A stretch of DNA of 64,000 bases from an uncultured Bacteroides sp. (lineage in GTDB: Bacteria > Bacteroidota > Bacteroidia > Bacteroidales > Bacteroidaceae): positions 1 to 64,000 of the forward strand of contig NZ_CAJLKP010000025.1 in the NCBI RefSeq assembly GCF_905207245.1, in the 5' to 3' direction. A program made the translations under genes and the position numbers. Within the stretch, counting starts at the first letter, position 1. Every line of letters begins with the position of its first letter. Positions 34,831-42,944 of the stretch are shown piece after piece. The notes under the pieces were generated by a model. That model had not been told where the DNA came from and searched no databases. It saw only the letters and a list, made by a program, of their open reading frames with translations.

Positions 34831-36789
34831 ATGAGAAATGTTTTATTACTTATTGTTGTTTTGTCAATTTGTAATTCTTGTTCGAAAAATTATAAGTTGG
34901 AACAAGCATTGGCTTTGTCTAAAGATAATAGAGCCGAATTAGAGAAAGTATTGGATCATTATTCTGAACAACCAGGGGATGTTCTTAAATATAAAGCCGC
35001 ACTTTTTCTGATTGAAAATATGAAAGGATACTATTATAGGGATTATGTTTATGGTGACAGATATTTTCATATTATAGATTCTTTATGTCAGGTGGAAGGC
35101 TATGTGGTAAATAATCTTATGTCGGATATTGATAGTGTAAGCTGGGTACTGAATAGGAAAATCTTAAAAGGAAAAGCGTTGATGAGGGCTGATTTGGAAC
35201 ATATTACAGCTGCCCAATTGATACATCATATTGATTTGTGTTTTGAGGCATTAACGTATCCTTGGTGCAAAGAATTAGATTTTGCGGATTTTTGTGAATA
35301 TGTGTTGCCATATAGGATTGGGACAGAAAGAGTAGAGGATTGGATGGAAACATACAGAGATAGTATGAAGGTATGTCTTGAGATGTTTACACAAAAAAAT
35401 ATGTGTGACTCTAGTATATGTAATTATTTGCTCCGGAACTTTGCAAGAAAGGATTTCTTTTATACGACTATCATTCCGGACCTTCCTCCATCGTCCTTGC
35501 TTTATACAAGAATTGGTCTTGGTGATTGTAAGGAGTTGCAGGCATTAACTACTTATTCTTTAAGAGGTATTGGTATCCCGATAGCTATTGACTTTACTCC
35601 TCAATGGGCTAAAAGGAGTTTGGGGCATAGTTGGTGTGTATTAGTGGGGCCGGACTATCAGATTCCATTCTTATATTACGATAAAGTTCCTTTTGGCCAA
35701 CATATTTCTAGTCTGCAACAGCGAGATGGTTTGGCAAAAGTTTACAGAAGAATGTATAGTGAACAAAGTGAATCTCTGGCAATCCTTAATCCACAGGAAG
35801 AAATTCCTGCCTTATTTAAAGATAGTCACTTAAAGGACGTGTCGGATTTGTATTTTGAACCAGTAGATGTTAAGATAAAATTATCTATATTTCCTCCTTC
35901 TGCTAAAGAGTATGTATACTTATCAGTATTTGATAACCAGAATTGGGTTCCCGTAGCTTGGGGAAAAATAAAAAATCAAATAGTGACATTTAAAAAGGTC
36001 TCGAAAGGAAATGTTTATCTAGCAACTTACTTTCATCAAGGGGAAGTATATCCTGCCTCAAATCCATTCATTGTGGAAGAAAATGGGCTAATTAAGTGGT
36101 TGAATCCCGATAGGAGTAAATTAACCTCTGTTTGCTTGAAAAGGAAATATCCTGATAAAGAAAATGTTTATGAGTTGGCGAAGAACAGAACTATTGGAGG
36201 AAAGTTTCAGATAACAACAGCAGAGGATGCGAATAACTTTACAGATATTTATACTATTATTGATTTTCCGGCGACATTAGCTCCGACATCAATCATGTTG
36301 GATAAACCTGTAGAGGCAACAGCATTGAGATATGTATCGGCCCCAAACTCAAATGTTTATCTTGCAGAGTTGGAAGTGTACAATGAACAGGATGAACTGA
36401 TAGAAGGTGAAATTATTGGTACGGAAGGGAGTTGGTATAATAATGGGCGTGATAAATACATGGTCTTTGACCATGATATGCTGACATACTTTGATGCACC
36501 GGTTTCGTCTGATGGATGGGTCGGTTTACAGTTTAAGAGAAAGGAAAAAGTGGGACGTATAGTGTATGCGCCATATAATGATGATAACGGTATCAATAAA
36601 GGAGAATTATATGAATTGTTTTATTTCGATGGAGGTTGGGTTTCTTTAGGAGAAAAGTATGGAGACAGTTCTTATATAATGAAGTATAACCAGGTTCCTG
36701 GAAATGCGTTATTACTATTGAAAAATAAAACTAAGGGTAAAGAAACTCGCATTTTTACCCAAGAAGACGGCAATCATAAATGGTGGTAA
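34831..36789 (+). CDS. Transglutaminase-like lipoprotein with C-terminal binding domain
   Basis: A 652-residue lipoprotein (Cys after ICNS). The transglutaminase-like core (about 205-300) carries C233 in GDCKELQ and H266 in LGHSWCV, the expected catalytic Cys-His pair, with an Asp-containing segment (LYYDKVPFG) following. The last third (about 480-640) is beta-rich and discoidin-like. Substrate unknown; related folds act as proteases or amide-transferring enzymes on peptides. It leads, by a 4-nt gap, into the O-antigen-ligase-like gene, and its codon use is more AT-rich than the PUL genes before it. Confidence 0.78.
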   Translation: MRNVLLLIVVLSICNSCSKNYKLEQALALSKDNRAELEKVLDHYSEQPGDVLKYKAALFLIENMKGYYYRDYVYGDRYFHIIDSLCQVEGYVVNNLMSDIDSVSWVLNRKILKGKALMRADLEHITAAQLIHHIDLCFEALTYPWCKELDFADFCEYVLPYRIGTERVEDWMETYRDSMKVCLEMFTQKNMCDSSICNYLLRNFARKDFFYTTIIPDLPPSSLLYTRIGLGDCKELQALTTYSLRGIGIPIAIDFTPQWAKRSLGHSWCVLVGPDYQIPFLYYDKVPFGQHISSLQQRDGLAKVYRRMYSEQSESLAILNPQEEIPALFKDSHLKDVSDLYFEPVDVKIKLSIFPPSAKEYVYLSVFDNQNWVPVAWGKIKNQIVTFKKVSKGNVYLATYFHQGEVYPASNPFIVEENGLIKWLNPDRSKLTSVCLKRKYPDKENVYELAKNRTIGGKFQITTAEDANNFTDIYTIIDFPATLAPTSIMLDKPVEATALRYVSAPNSNVYLAELEVYNEQDELIEGEIIGTEGSWYNNGRDKYMVFDHDMLTYFDAPVSSDGWVGLQFKRKEKVGRIVYAPYNDDNGINKGELYELFYFDGGWVSLGEKYGDSSYIMKYNQVPGNALLLLKNKTKGKETRIFTQEDGNHKWW

Positions 36790-36793
36790 GGTA

Positions 36794-38551
36794 ATGTATA
36801 AGGTGAAAAATAAAATAGATATTTCAGTTTCAATATTGGTGGGGGTAATCGTTATACTATCAGTGTCCGGTTTCCCTTCTGATATATTTGGCTTTACGAG
36901 AATGTCTGCTGTTTTTAGTGTATCAGCAATATCTCTCATAGTAGGCTTGCTACTTTCTTTAACTTATAAAAGGAAGTTCAGGATCCATAAGATTGATATA
37001 TTTTGTTGGTGCTTTTTGCTGTTTTACATGCTTGATTTTCATCATATGGATGCTTTATGGAACATCGGTGCCTTGTGTTTGCTAACTTTGTTTGTGGCTA
37101 TTCGTTTCTTGAGGTACATATCTTATATTACTATATTTAAATGTACTCTTGTTGCATTAATATGGTTTACCGGTTGGGGGTATCTGCAAATCTTTGAATA
37201 TATACCTTCCTACAGTATCCATTTTTCTATGACAGGTCCATTTCATAATCCGGCAGTTCTGGCTATAATACTTAGTCTGTTATTAGGGGTGGCATTAAAT
37301 GGCTTTATAATATTCTATGATTACTTGAAGAAACGTCGCATGTTGCTTGTCGGTATGGTGTTGATCGTGGCTTTTTCCGTACCTCTTTTGATATTGACTT
37401 ATGCTAGAGCGGCTTATGTGTCTTTGTTGGCTTCTGTACTTTATTGCTTATACATAAAATTTGTATTTATCAAACAGAAGAATGTACGGTTGTTTTATAT
37501 TCTTGGAACTATGATTCTGCTTCCGATATTTATCGGAATACTATATACATTAAAACCACAATCGGCTGACGGACGTTTGTTGGTATGGAAAATTAGTGGG
37601 AAAATGATACAGGATAGACCTGTTTTAGGGTTTGGTAAGGGAGGGTTTGCGGCAAATTATCTGTATTATCAAGCTGATTATATGAAATCATCCACTTCTC
37701 TTTCAGAAAAAAAACTAGCGGGAAGTACTCATTTGGCTTTTAATGAGCTGTTGCGTGTGACAGTAGAACATGGATTGATGGGATTTTTTGTTTATCTAAC
37801 ATTTGTCATTTGGGCGTTTCTGCCTCCCTCAAAGAGGGATGCTGTATCTATCATAACTAAATCAGTTATAGTGGGAATTGTGTCGTGGGGCATGTTTGCC
37901 TATCCGGATCAAGTGTTTCCTGTGCTTACGCTCTTGGTTATAGCAATGGCCTGCTATTTGAATAAAAAAACAGAAAATGAACGCAGCTTGTCTATGAATC
38001 GTTTGTTCCAGAAAATTATGGTAATAGGTCTGTGTTGTGCAGCTCCATTTTTAGGTGAACGGCTTTTGATGAAGTGGAAAGCTTATCATAGATTATACAC
38101 TATATTGCAGTTTCATTCTTCCTGTGAAATTGCAGCTCAGCCAGATGTTTATATAAGGTTTAAAAAAGAAATGATAGATGATATTGGGTTTGCTTATTTC
38201 TACTGTCAAGTGCTGAGAAAAGGTCATCAGGAGAGTGAATATCTTTATGTACAGCACCTCTTAGAACAACGTTTTCCTTCTCCCGGATTATTATTGATGA
38301 AAGGAGATTATTTGAAAGAACAAGAAAAATGGAAAGAAGCTGAAGAGACATATATATTGGCTGCTTATATGGTGCCTGCATTACAAACCCCTCGTGCAAA
38401 ACTAGCTTTTCTGTATAATGAAATAGGTAAGAAGGAGGAGGCTGTGGCAATAGCTCACGAACTACTGACCGAGAAAGTTAAGGTATACGATTTTACTACT
38501 TTCTATTTGCATCGTGATTTAAATAAAATCTTCGAAGATGAGTTAAGATAA
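36794..38551 (+). CDS. O-antigen ligase/polymerase-like membrane protein with TPR tail
   Basis: A 585-residue membrane protein with about 10-12 helices up to residue 420. An O-antigen ligase (Wzy_C) loop with TYARAAYVS and VLGFGKGGFAANY lies between helices, followed by a soluble C-terminal TPR-like region (about 470-585: KWKEAEETYILAAYMVP and KKEEAVAIAHELL). Such proteins polymerise or transfer lipid-linked glycans in the inner membrane. It has no glycosyltransferase partners nearby; instead it is flanked by a transglutaminase-like and a toxin-like lipoprotein gene, which could mean glycosylation of a secreted protein. That is inference. Confidence 0.8.
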   Translation: MYKVKNKIDISVSILVGVIVILSVSGFPSDIFGFTRMSAVFSVSAISLIVGLLLSLTYKRKFRIHKIDIFCWCFLLFYMLDFHHMDALWNIGALCLLTLFVAIRFLRYISYITIFKCTLVALIWFTGWGYLQIFEYIPSYSIHFSMTGPFHNPAVLAIILSLLLGVALNGFIIFYDYLKKRRMLLVGMVLIVAFSVPLLILTYARAAYVSLLASVLYCLYIKFVFIKQKNVRLFYILGTMILLPIFIGILYTLKPQSADGRLLVWKISGKMIQDRPVLGFGKGGFAANYLYYQADYMKSSTSLSEKKLAGSTHLAFNELLRVTVEHGLMGFFVYLTFVIWAFLPPSKRDAVSIITKSVIVGIVSWGMFAYPDQVFPVLTLLVIAMACYLNKKTENERSLSMNRLFQKIMVIGLCCAAPFLGERLLMKWKAYHRLYTILQFHSSCEIAAQPDVYIRFKKEMIDDIGFAYFYCQVLRKGHQESEYLYVQHLLEQRFPSPGLLLMKGDYLKEQEKWKEAEETYILAAYMVPALQTPRAKLAFLYNEIGKKEEAVAIAHELLTEKVKVYDFTTFYLHRDLNKIFEDELR

Positions 38552-38576
38552 TGTTTAATTAAAAAATGAAAAACGC

Positions 38577-39950
38577 ATGAAACACATTGAAAAATGGAAA
38601 AAGTGGCGTATTCTGATACACATAGGTGTGTTGGGTACGTTGTTAGCCTGTACAGAACAAATGCTGCACGACGATGATTCGCCTACGGACGAACTAACCG
38701 TATCAGTAGCCCGACAATGGTATGATAATCAGTATGCTCCAATAGTGATGACACGTACCTGTGAGGAGGATGGGAAAGAATTGCCTGTAAAGCCTGATTG
38801 GGAAGGAGCTAAAACGAGTTCTTGGGGGCGATTTGAAACCGTGGAAACTCCTATTCTGACGAATGGAGTGCACTTGATTATCGATTCGGAAACTGCTTTA
38901 CATTGGGACCCTTGTACAAAAGTTGATTATATCTGTAATACGACAAGAATGGTGGTGTTGAAAGATAAAATAACCGGTAAAATGCGTAGTTTTGTGATGA
39001 TATTCGTAGGCTCCTATAATTATCTGAAAAATACCGGGAATATGGCAAAGAATAGCTATTTATATCGCGAACCTGATTATGATGGCTTGGTTTTATTCTA
39101 TGCTATTAACGGTTCCTTTATCAATGGCTGGAGATATTCTGATGGTAAAATAGTAGGCTATCTTTCACCTTCCTGTGATACGCAGGCAGAATCTTTCGTT
39201 TCTACGCGTGGTATGCAACAGGTGTGCCACGATATTTGTACCACAGAATATAGCTATAATTGCCATGATGAATATGTATTGGTTGGAGGTGATATGGAAA
39301 CTGGGCTTATTTATGATACAGTTACATATTGTGATCTTGTTCCATATGAAAGGTGTTATCGTGAATGTGAATTTGTGGATGATGGTAAAGTGGATCCCAA
39401 TAATCCTTATCCGCCGGGTGGAGCAGGAAATCCGGAACCGGAAAATCCTGATAAACCAGTGGTTGAACCTACTTATGTAACTCCTATTAAATATACGCCG
39501 AGTAGTAGCGACCATCTGGCAAAGAAAAAGTTGCCAACAACAATGACTACTCAACTGCCCAATGGTTGTGTAATTGCTATAATGGAATATGTTGACAATA
39601 AAGTTTTTAATGGAAAATTAAATCAAGGCGATTTGTTGCAATATTATTATACACAACATAAATTAAATATTTATAATGTTGGAGTTGATTTAGATAAAAT
39701 AGATGGGCTCGTTGACTGTTTTTTTAGAACTACAGATTTTTCTACTTATAGGTCTGCTATAGATGCTGGTCATGTAGTGATGACTGATATATATAGCTCA
39801 ATATCAAATTCTACGCATAATATTCTTATTGTAGGGTATCGGTCTGGTGAGAATTTAATTTATATGGATCCAGAAAAAGGTGAATGGAGTGTTGTATCTG
39901 AATCATCTTTGATTAAAAATTATAATATTGTTATTACTGGAATAAAATAA
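38577..39950 (+). CDS. Polymorphic-toxin-like lipoprotein with C39-like peptidase C-terminus
   Basis: A 457-residue lipoprotein (lipobox TLLAC, Cys 25). Residues 1-279 form a conserved Bacteroidetes module (WYDNQ, W-x-x-A, YDGLVLFYAING, FINGWRYSDGKI) ending with many Cys and the linker NPYPP. The 3' part of this module recurs at 41338. The C-terminus (about 320-457) looks like a papain/C39 fold: Q326, C331 (LPNGCVIA), H414 (STHNILIVGY) and D431 (YMDPEKGEW). The module exchange pattern, lipid anchor and small secreted gene 18 nt downstream resemble polymorphic toxins with a partner or immunity protein. Toxicity is a hypothesis. Confidence 0.7.
   Translation: MKHIEKWKKWRILIHIGVLGTLLACTEQMLHDDDSPTDELTVSVARQWYDNQYAPIVMTRTCEEDGKELPVKPDWEGAKTSSWGRFETVETPILTNGVHLIIDSETALHWDPCTKVDYICNTTRMVVLKDKITGKMRSFVMIFVGSYNYLKNTGNMAKNSYLYREPDYDGLVLFYAINGSFINGWRYSDGKIVGYLSPSCDTQAESFVSTRGMQQVCHDICTTEYSYNCHDEYVLVGGDMETGLIYDTVTYCDLVPYERCYRECEFVDDGKVDPNNPYPPGGAGNPEPENPDKPVVEPTYVTPIKYTPSSSDHLAKKKLPTTMTTQLPNGCVIAIMEYVDNKVFNGKLNQGDLLQYYYTQHKLNIYNVGVDLDKIDGLVDCFFRTTDFSTYRSAIDAGHVVMTDIYSSISNSTHNILIVGYRSGENLIYMDPEKGEWSVVSESSLIKNYNIVITGIK
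38994..39415 (+). repeat. 422-bp module repeat, copy 1
   Basis: Direct repeat of 41338-41759 with no indels (constant offset of 2344) and roughly a dozen mismatches noted by eye. Identity begins at GTGATGATATTCG and ends at the codons for NPYPP; beyond that the two sequences are unrelated. Confidence 0.9.
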
Positions 39951-39968
39951 TTATTTAAAACTATAGTT

Positions 39969-40403
39969 ATGAATGAATTTAAATTAAAAATGATTATTTC
40001 ATTTATTAGTATATACCTATTAGTATATACTGGAAAGGCTTTTGGACAAGAACCAACTACTCTCAGTCTTTTGACAAATAAAGAATGGATTATGCAGTTC
40101 CCTGAAAAACAAAATTTCTCTTACAAATTAACATATGATACACATATACAAGCTTATACTTTTATTTATAGTGATGGTGGATATGTAGATAAGGTGCCTT
40201 ATTATTTGTCAGATAAAGTTGTTAGTAACTTTGATTCCACAAAAGTTGGTAAATGTGATTGTGGTAAATATATTGTTACCCTTATAACTCCTAAAAATGA
40301 AAAGAAAAGAGTTTTAGTTTATGAAATATTGGAGTTGTCTAATCATAATTTAATATTGAAGAGCTTAAATAATAACAGTATTCTTCAATTTAAAGTTGAA
40401 TAA
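39969..40403 (+). CDS. Small secreted partner protein, candidate immunity
   Basis: A 144-residue secreted protein with a signal peptide (about 1-27, ending AFGQ) and a beta-rich mature part. No known family recognised. It follows the toxin-like lipoprotein by 18 nt, so it is probably co-transcribed. A decayed relative is at 42583-42780, sharing NKEW-x2-QFP-x-KQN. Position and duplication beside exchangeable effector C-termini make it a candidate cognate immunity or inhibitor protein acting in the periplasm, perhaps against the C39-like peptidase. That role is inferred only. Confidence 0.55.
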   Translation: MNEFKLKMIISFISIYLLVYTGKAFGQEPTTLSLLTNKEWIMQFPEKQNFSYKLTYDTHIQAYTFIYSDGGYVDKVPYYLSDKVVSNFDSTKVGKCDCGKYIVTLITPKNEKKRVLVYEILELSNHNLILKSLNNNSILQFKVE

Positions 40404-40450
40404 TATTTATTACATACGTTTATGATAATAGAAAAATTGGCGTATAGTTG

Positions 40451-40474
40451 CTATCTCATAATAATGTGAGATAG
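40451..40474 (+). terminator. Hairpin after the partner gene
   Basis: An 8-bp perfect stem CTATCTCA / TGAGATAG with an 8-nt loop, 48 nt after the partner gene stop. No T-run follows, so termination is uncertain. Confidence 0.35.
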
Positions 40475-40477
40475 TAG

Positions 40478-40744
40478 AAGAATATTGGGACATGGAATAT
40501 TGATGGATCTATTGACGCACCGACTCCTTCTTCTTTGAATGTTGGGTTTAATGATAAACGTAAAATATTTTAAAGACAAGGGAATTGGGGGGATACAATT
40601 ATTGCCGCCTAGAAATTGCTTTGGAAATTAAATGAAAAGTTAGGTATTTGGTGGGAGACGGAAGGTGATGAAACACTTGAAAGCTCAGTAAGACTATCAG
40701 CTTTTCTGTTCCTGAGGAGGTTGTTATAATAAAACAAGAATAGC
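40478..40744 (+). pseudogene. Unidentified decayed gene
   Basis: One frame from 40478 reads NIGTWNIDGSIDAPTPSSL, then a stop, GNWGDTIIAA, a stop, then KLNEKLGIWWETEGDETLE. A shift of frame continues to ISFSVPEEVVIIKQE and a stop at 40744. The amino-acid texture is that of real protein with two stops and one frameshift. I do not recognise the family. It lies between the partner gene and a broken GH27 copy and so is another relic of this scrambled block. Confidence 0.45.
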
Positions 40745-40837
40745 TCTTTCAGTCTTCTGGATATGTTTCATGGACAGAATCTTGATGAAAAAAGGAGAGA
40801 GATAATGATCATTTTTTCCTAAAAAACTAATTGTAGT

Positions 40838-41341
40838 ATGAAGAAAAGATTTTTGTGTTTTGTAATAGTTGTGTGTATGTTCATTATTGTTCGTGCTGAT
40901 GGTGCCGATCCACTGGCTTTGACTCCTCCTATGGGATGGAATAGCTGGAACTGTTTTAGTTGCGATGTCAATGAACGGCAGATACGGGATATGGCAGACC
41001 TTATTGTAGCAAACGGGATGAAAGATGCCGGTTATACCTATGTAAACGTTGATGATTGCTGGCAAGTGGATCGTGATGTAGATGGGAATATTGTGGTTAA
41101 TTCAGTACGTTTTCCTTCCGGCATAAAGGCATTGGCAGATTATATACATTCCAAAGGATTGAAGTTTGGTATTTATTCTTGTGCAGATTTATATCCTTAT
41201 GCCGGTCTGGGACATTGGAATGATCCTGATATGCTGCAGGTAGGTAATGGAGTACTCACTCCCGAAGAGAATCGTTCATATTTCACCATGTGGTGTCTGT
41301 TGGCGGCTCCACTGCTGGCTGGGAATGATTTGCGGACGTGA
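40838..41341 (+). pseudogene. GH27 gene fragment with internal deletion
   Basis: A 167-codon broken copy of the GH27 gene at 42945. Its stretch from 40907 to about 41168 looks identical to the intact copy. After GIYSCA it jumps in frame to DLYPYAG, missing 336 bp (112 codons, 43293-43628 in the intact copy), which removes both catalytic Asp. It ends at AGNDLRT by fusing to the 422-bp lipoprotein-module repeat, where TGA stops it. A signal peptide remains, so a secreted but inactive fragment could still be made. The product would lack alpha-galactosidase activity. Confidence 0.85.
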
Positions 41342-41759
41342 TGATATTCGTAGGCTCCTATAATTATCTGAAAAATACCGGGAATATGGCAAAGAATAGC
41401 TATTTATATCGCGAACCTGATTATGATGGCTTGGTTTTATTCTATGCTATTAACGGTTCCTTTATCAATGGCTGGAGATATTCTGATGGTAAAATAGTAG
41501 GCTATCTTTCACCTTCCTGTGATACGCAGGCAGAATCTTTCGTTTCTACGTGTGGTATGCAACCGGTGTGTCACGATATTTGTACCACAGAATATAGCTA
41601 TAATTGTCATGATGAATATGTATTGGTTGGAGGTGATATGGAAACCGGTCTTATTTATGATATAGTTACATACTGTGATCTTGTTCCATATAAAAGGTGT
41701 TATCGGGAATGTGAATTTGTGGGTGATGGTAAAGTGGATCCCAATAATCCTTATCCGCC
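41338..41759 (+). repeat. 422-bp module repeat, copy 2
   Basis: Second copy of the module at 38994-39415. Its left end is fused directly to the GH27 fragment and its right end leads into a different C-terminal sequence. Confidence 0.9.
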
Positions 41760-41958
41760 TAATACAATAGGATATGGTGGTACTGAATCCCTTAAAGGAG
41801 CAATGGAAATATTGATGAATTCAATATTGAATAAAGGAGGTTTCTCGAAAGAACAACTACCTCTTTATAGAGAGGTTGCGAATAATTGGTATCAGTATTC
41901 AGGGACATATACAGAGTCCTTTCCACCCAAAGTATTGTATCAATATATAAAAAAATAA
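41338..41958 (+). pseudogene. Headless toxin-like lipoprotein with alternative C-terminus
   Basis: The open frame carries the 3' half of the lipoprotein module (to NPYPP) and then a distinct 66-residue C-terminus (GYGGTESLKGAMEILMN, EVANNWYQYSGTY) with no match to the C39-like domain. It lacks the signal peptide and the first 139 module residues, and its start would be a GTG overlapping the GH27 fragment's stop. So it is a 5'-truncated gene or a silent C-terminal cassette. It ends 5 nt before the next small secreted gene. The C-terminal family is not recognised. Confidence 0.75.
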
Positions 41959-41963
41959 AGAAT

Positions 41964-42509
41964 ATGAAAAAGAATATTTTGATGATTGTGGTTATTCTGT
42001 TAAGTGCAACCACTTTAATGGGACAGACTGAATCCCAACATTTTGTGTATGAAAAGCATGAAAAACCTAATGATGGTTATATGACAATGAAGCCCAAAAA
42101 CGAAATCAATCGTATTTTGGAGAAGGGTGGAGTTTTATTGGAACTTCCTTCTGAGACTAAAACTTCTTGGGGAGAGTATTCGAGAGTAAAACCTCTGCAG
42201 GAATTAGTGGATGAGGGGGTGCTTTCTAAACAAAGAATATTGGAATTAAAGAAAGAGGATAAAACGATAATAAACGTTTTCTTTGATGAGACTGGAATTG
42301 TAAGTTATGTTTATTTTTGGGTTATTCCCGGGACAAAATCTCTTTTGACAGATCAGGAACTTTATGACATAGCCCAAAGATATAAAGGGATTAAATATGA
42401 TATGACAGGAGCCAAAGTTATTGAATCAGAGAAAGGCTCTAAAACCAGTTTTTATTGTTCGGACTTTTTTAAACTCCCGTATGAAGATTTAAAAAATAGT
42501 ACTCCTTGA
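41964..42509 (+). CDS. Small secreted protein, second candidate partner
   Basis: A 181-residue secreted protein with a signal peptide (about 1-20, ending LMGQ). The mature part is alpha/beta (VFFDETGIVSYVYFWVIPG, LTDQELYDIAQRYKG) and ends with CSDFFKLPYEDLKNS. No family recognised with confidence. It lies 5 nt after the alternative C-terminal cassette, in the same relation as the 39969 gene to its lipoprotein, so the two may be a cassette pair, with this gene the partner or immunity gene. It has no visible similarity to the 39969 product. The ATG at 41964 gives the signal peptide. Confidence 0.6.
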   Translation: MKKNILMIVVILLSATTLMGQTESQHFVYEKHEKPNDGYMTMKPKNEINRILEKGGVLLELPSETKTSWGEYSRVKPLQELVDEGVLSKQRILELKKEDKTIINVFFDETGIVSYVYFWVIPGTKSLLTDQELYDIAQRYKGIKYDMTGAKVIESEKGSKTSFYCSDFFKLPYEDLKNSTP

Positions 42510-42519
42510 CTGTAAAGAG

Positions 42520-42558
42520 AGCAGAAAGCGGGATTGTTTTCGCTTTCCGTTTTCTGCT
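42520..42558 (+). terminator. Intrinsic terminator after second partner
   Basis: A stem AGCAGAAA...CGG / CCG...TTTCTGCT with T-rich loop, followed by TTCTTG, 11 nt after the stop codon at 42509. This is a plausible rho-independent terminator. Confidence 0.6.
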
Positions 42559-42582
42559 TTCTTGAAATCGTACTTAGTTAAG

Positions 42583-42780
42583 ATGTATCAAATGCATTTG
42601 GAAACAGCTGGAGTTATATGTCTAACTTGTGTTTGATCAAACGGTATTGCGCTTATAATAAATAAAGAATGGGGTTTACAGTTTCCATCAAAACAAAATT
42701 ATATAGTAAAGGTTACGTATAATAGATGTACTGAAACTTATGTTGTAGCTTCTGATAAGCAGAAATTTGGAAACCCATGC
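42583..42780 (+). pseudogene. Decayed copy of the small secreted partner gene
   Basis: One frame from the ATG at 42583 carries an early TGA and then, from 42661, NKEWGLQFPSKQN followed by VKVTY. The 39969 product has NKEWIMQFPEKQN at the matching place, followed by YKLTY. About 12 of 20 positions are identical by eye. The frame is closed by a stop shortly after. This shows a third partner-type gene once lay here. Confidence 0.6.
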
Positions 42781-42790
42781 TTTGTGTAAT

Positions 42791-42871
42791 GTAAACATGG
42801 AAATACAGGATTCCGAGTTTGTATCTATAATGGAGCCATTAGGATGTGGGAAAAGTACATTGTTGAATTAG
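42791..42871 (+). pseudogene. Relic of a MacB-type ABC transporter ATPase
   Basis: A 26-codon frame ends in EFVSIMEPLGCGKSTLLN followed by TAG. It matches the Walker A region of MacB-like ATPases (known form EFVxIMGPSGCGKSTLLN) at all but a few positions. Nothing else of the gene remains. It may mark a lost export gene of the effector locus. Confidence 0.5.
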
Positions 42872-42944
42872 ATGATAGGACCTAATATTATAATGAATAA
42901 TATAAATATATAACAATAATTTTTTAATAAAAACCGATCGTATT

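Noticed and set aside
40404..42944. Insertion sequence as cause of the scrambling
   Set aside because: No transposase fragment or terminal repeats are seen; the junctions fit homologous or illegitimate recombination between duplicated genes.
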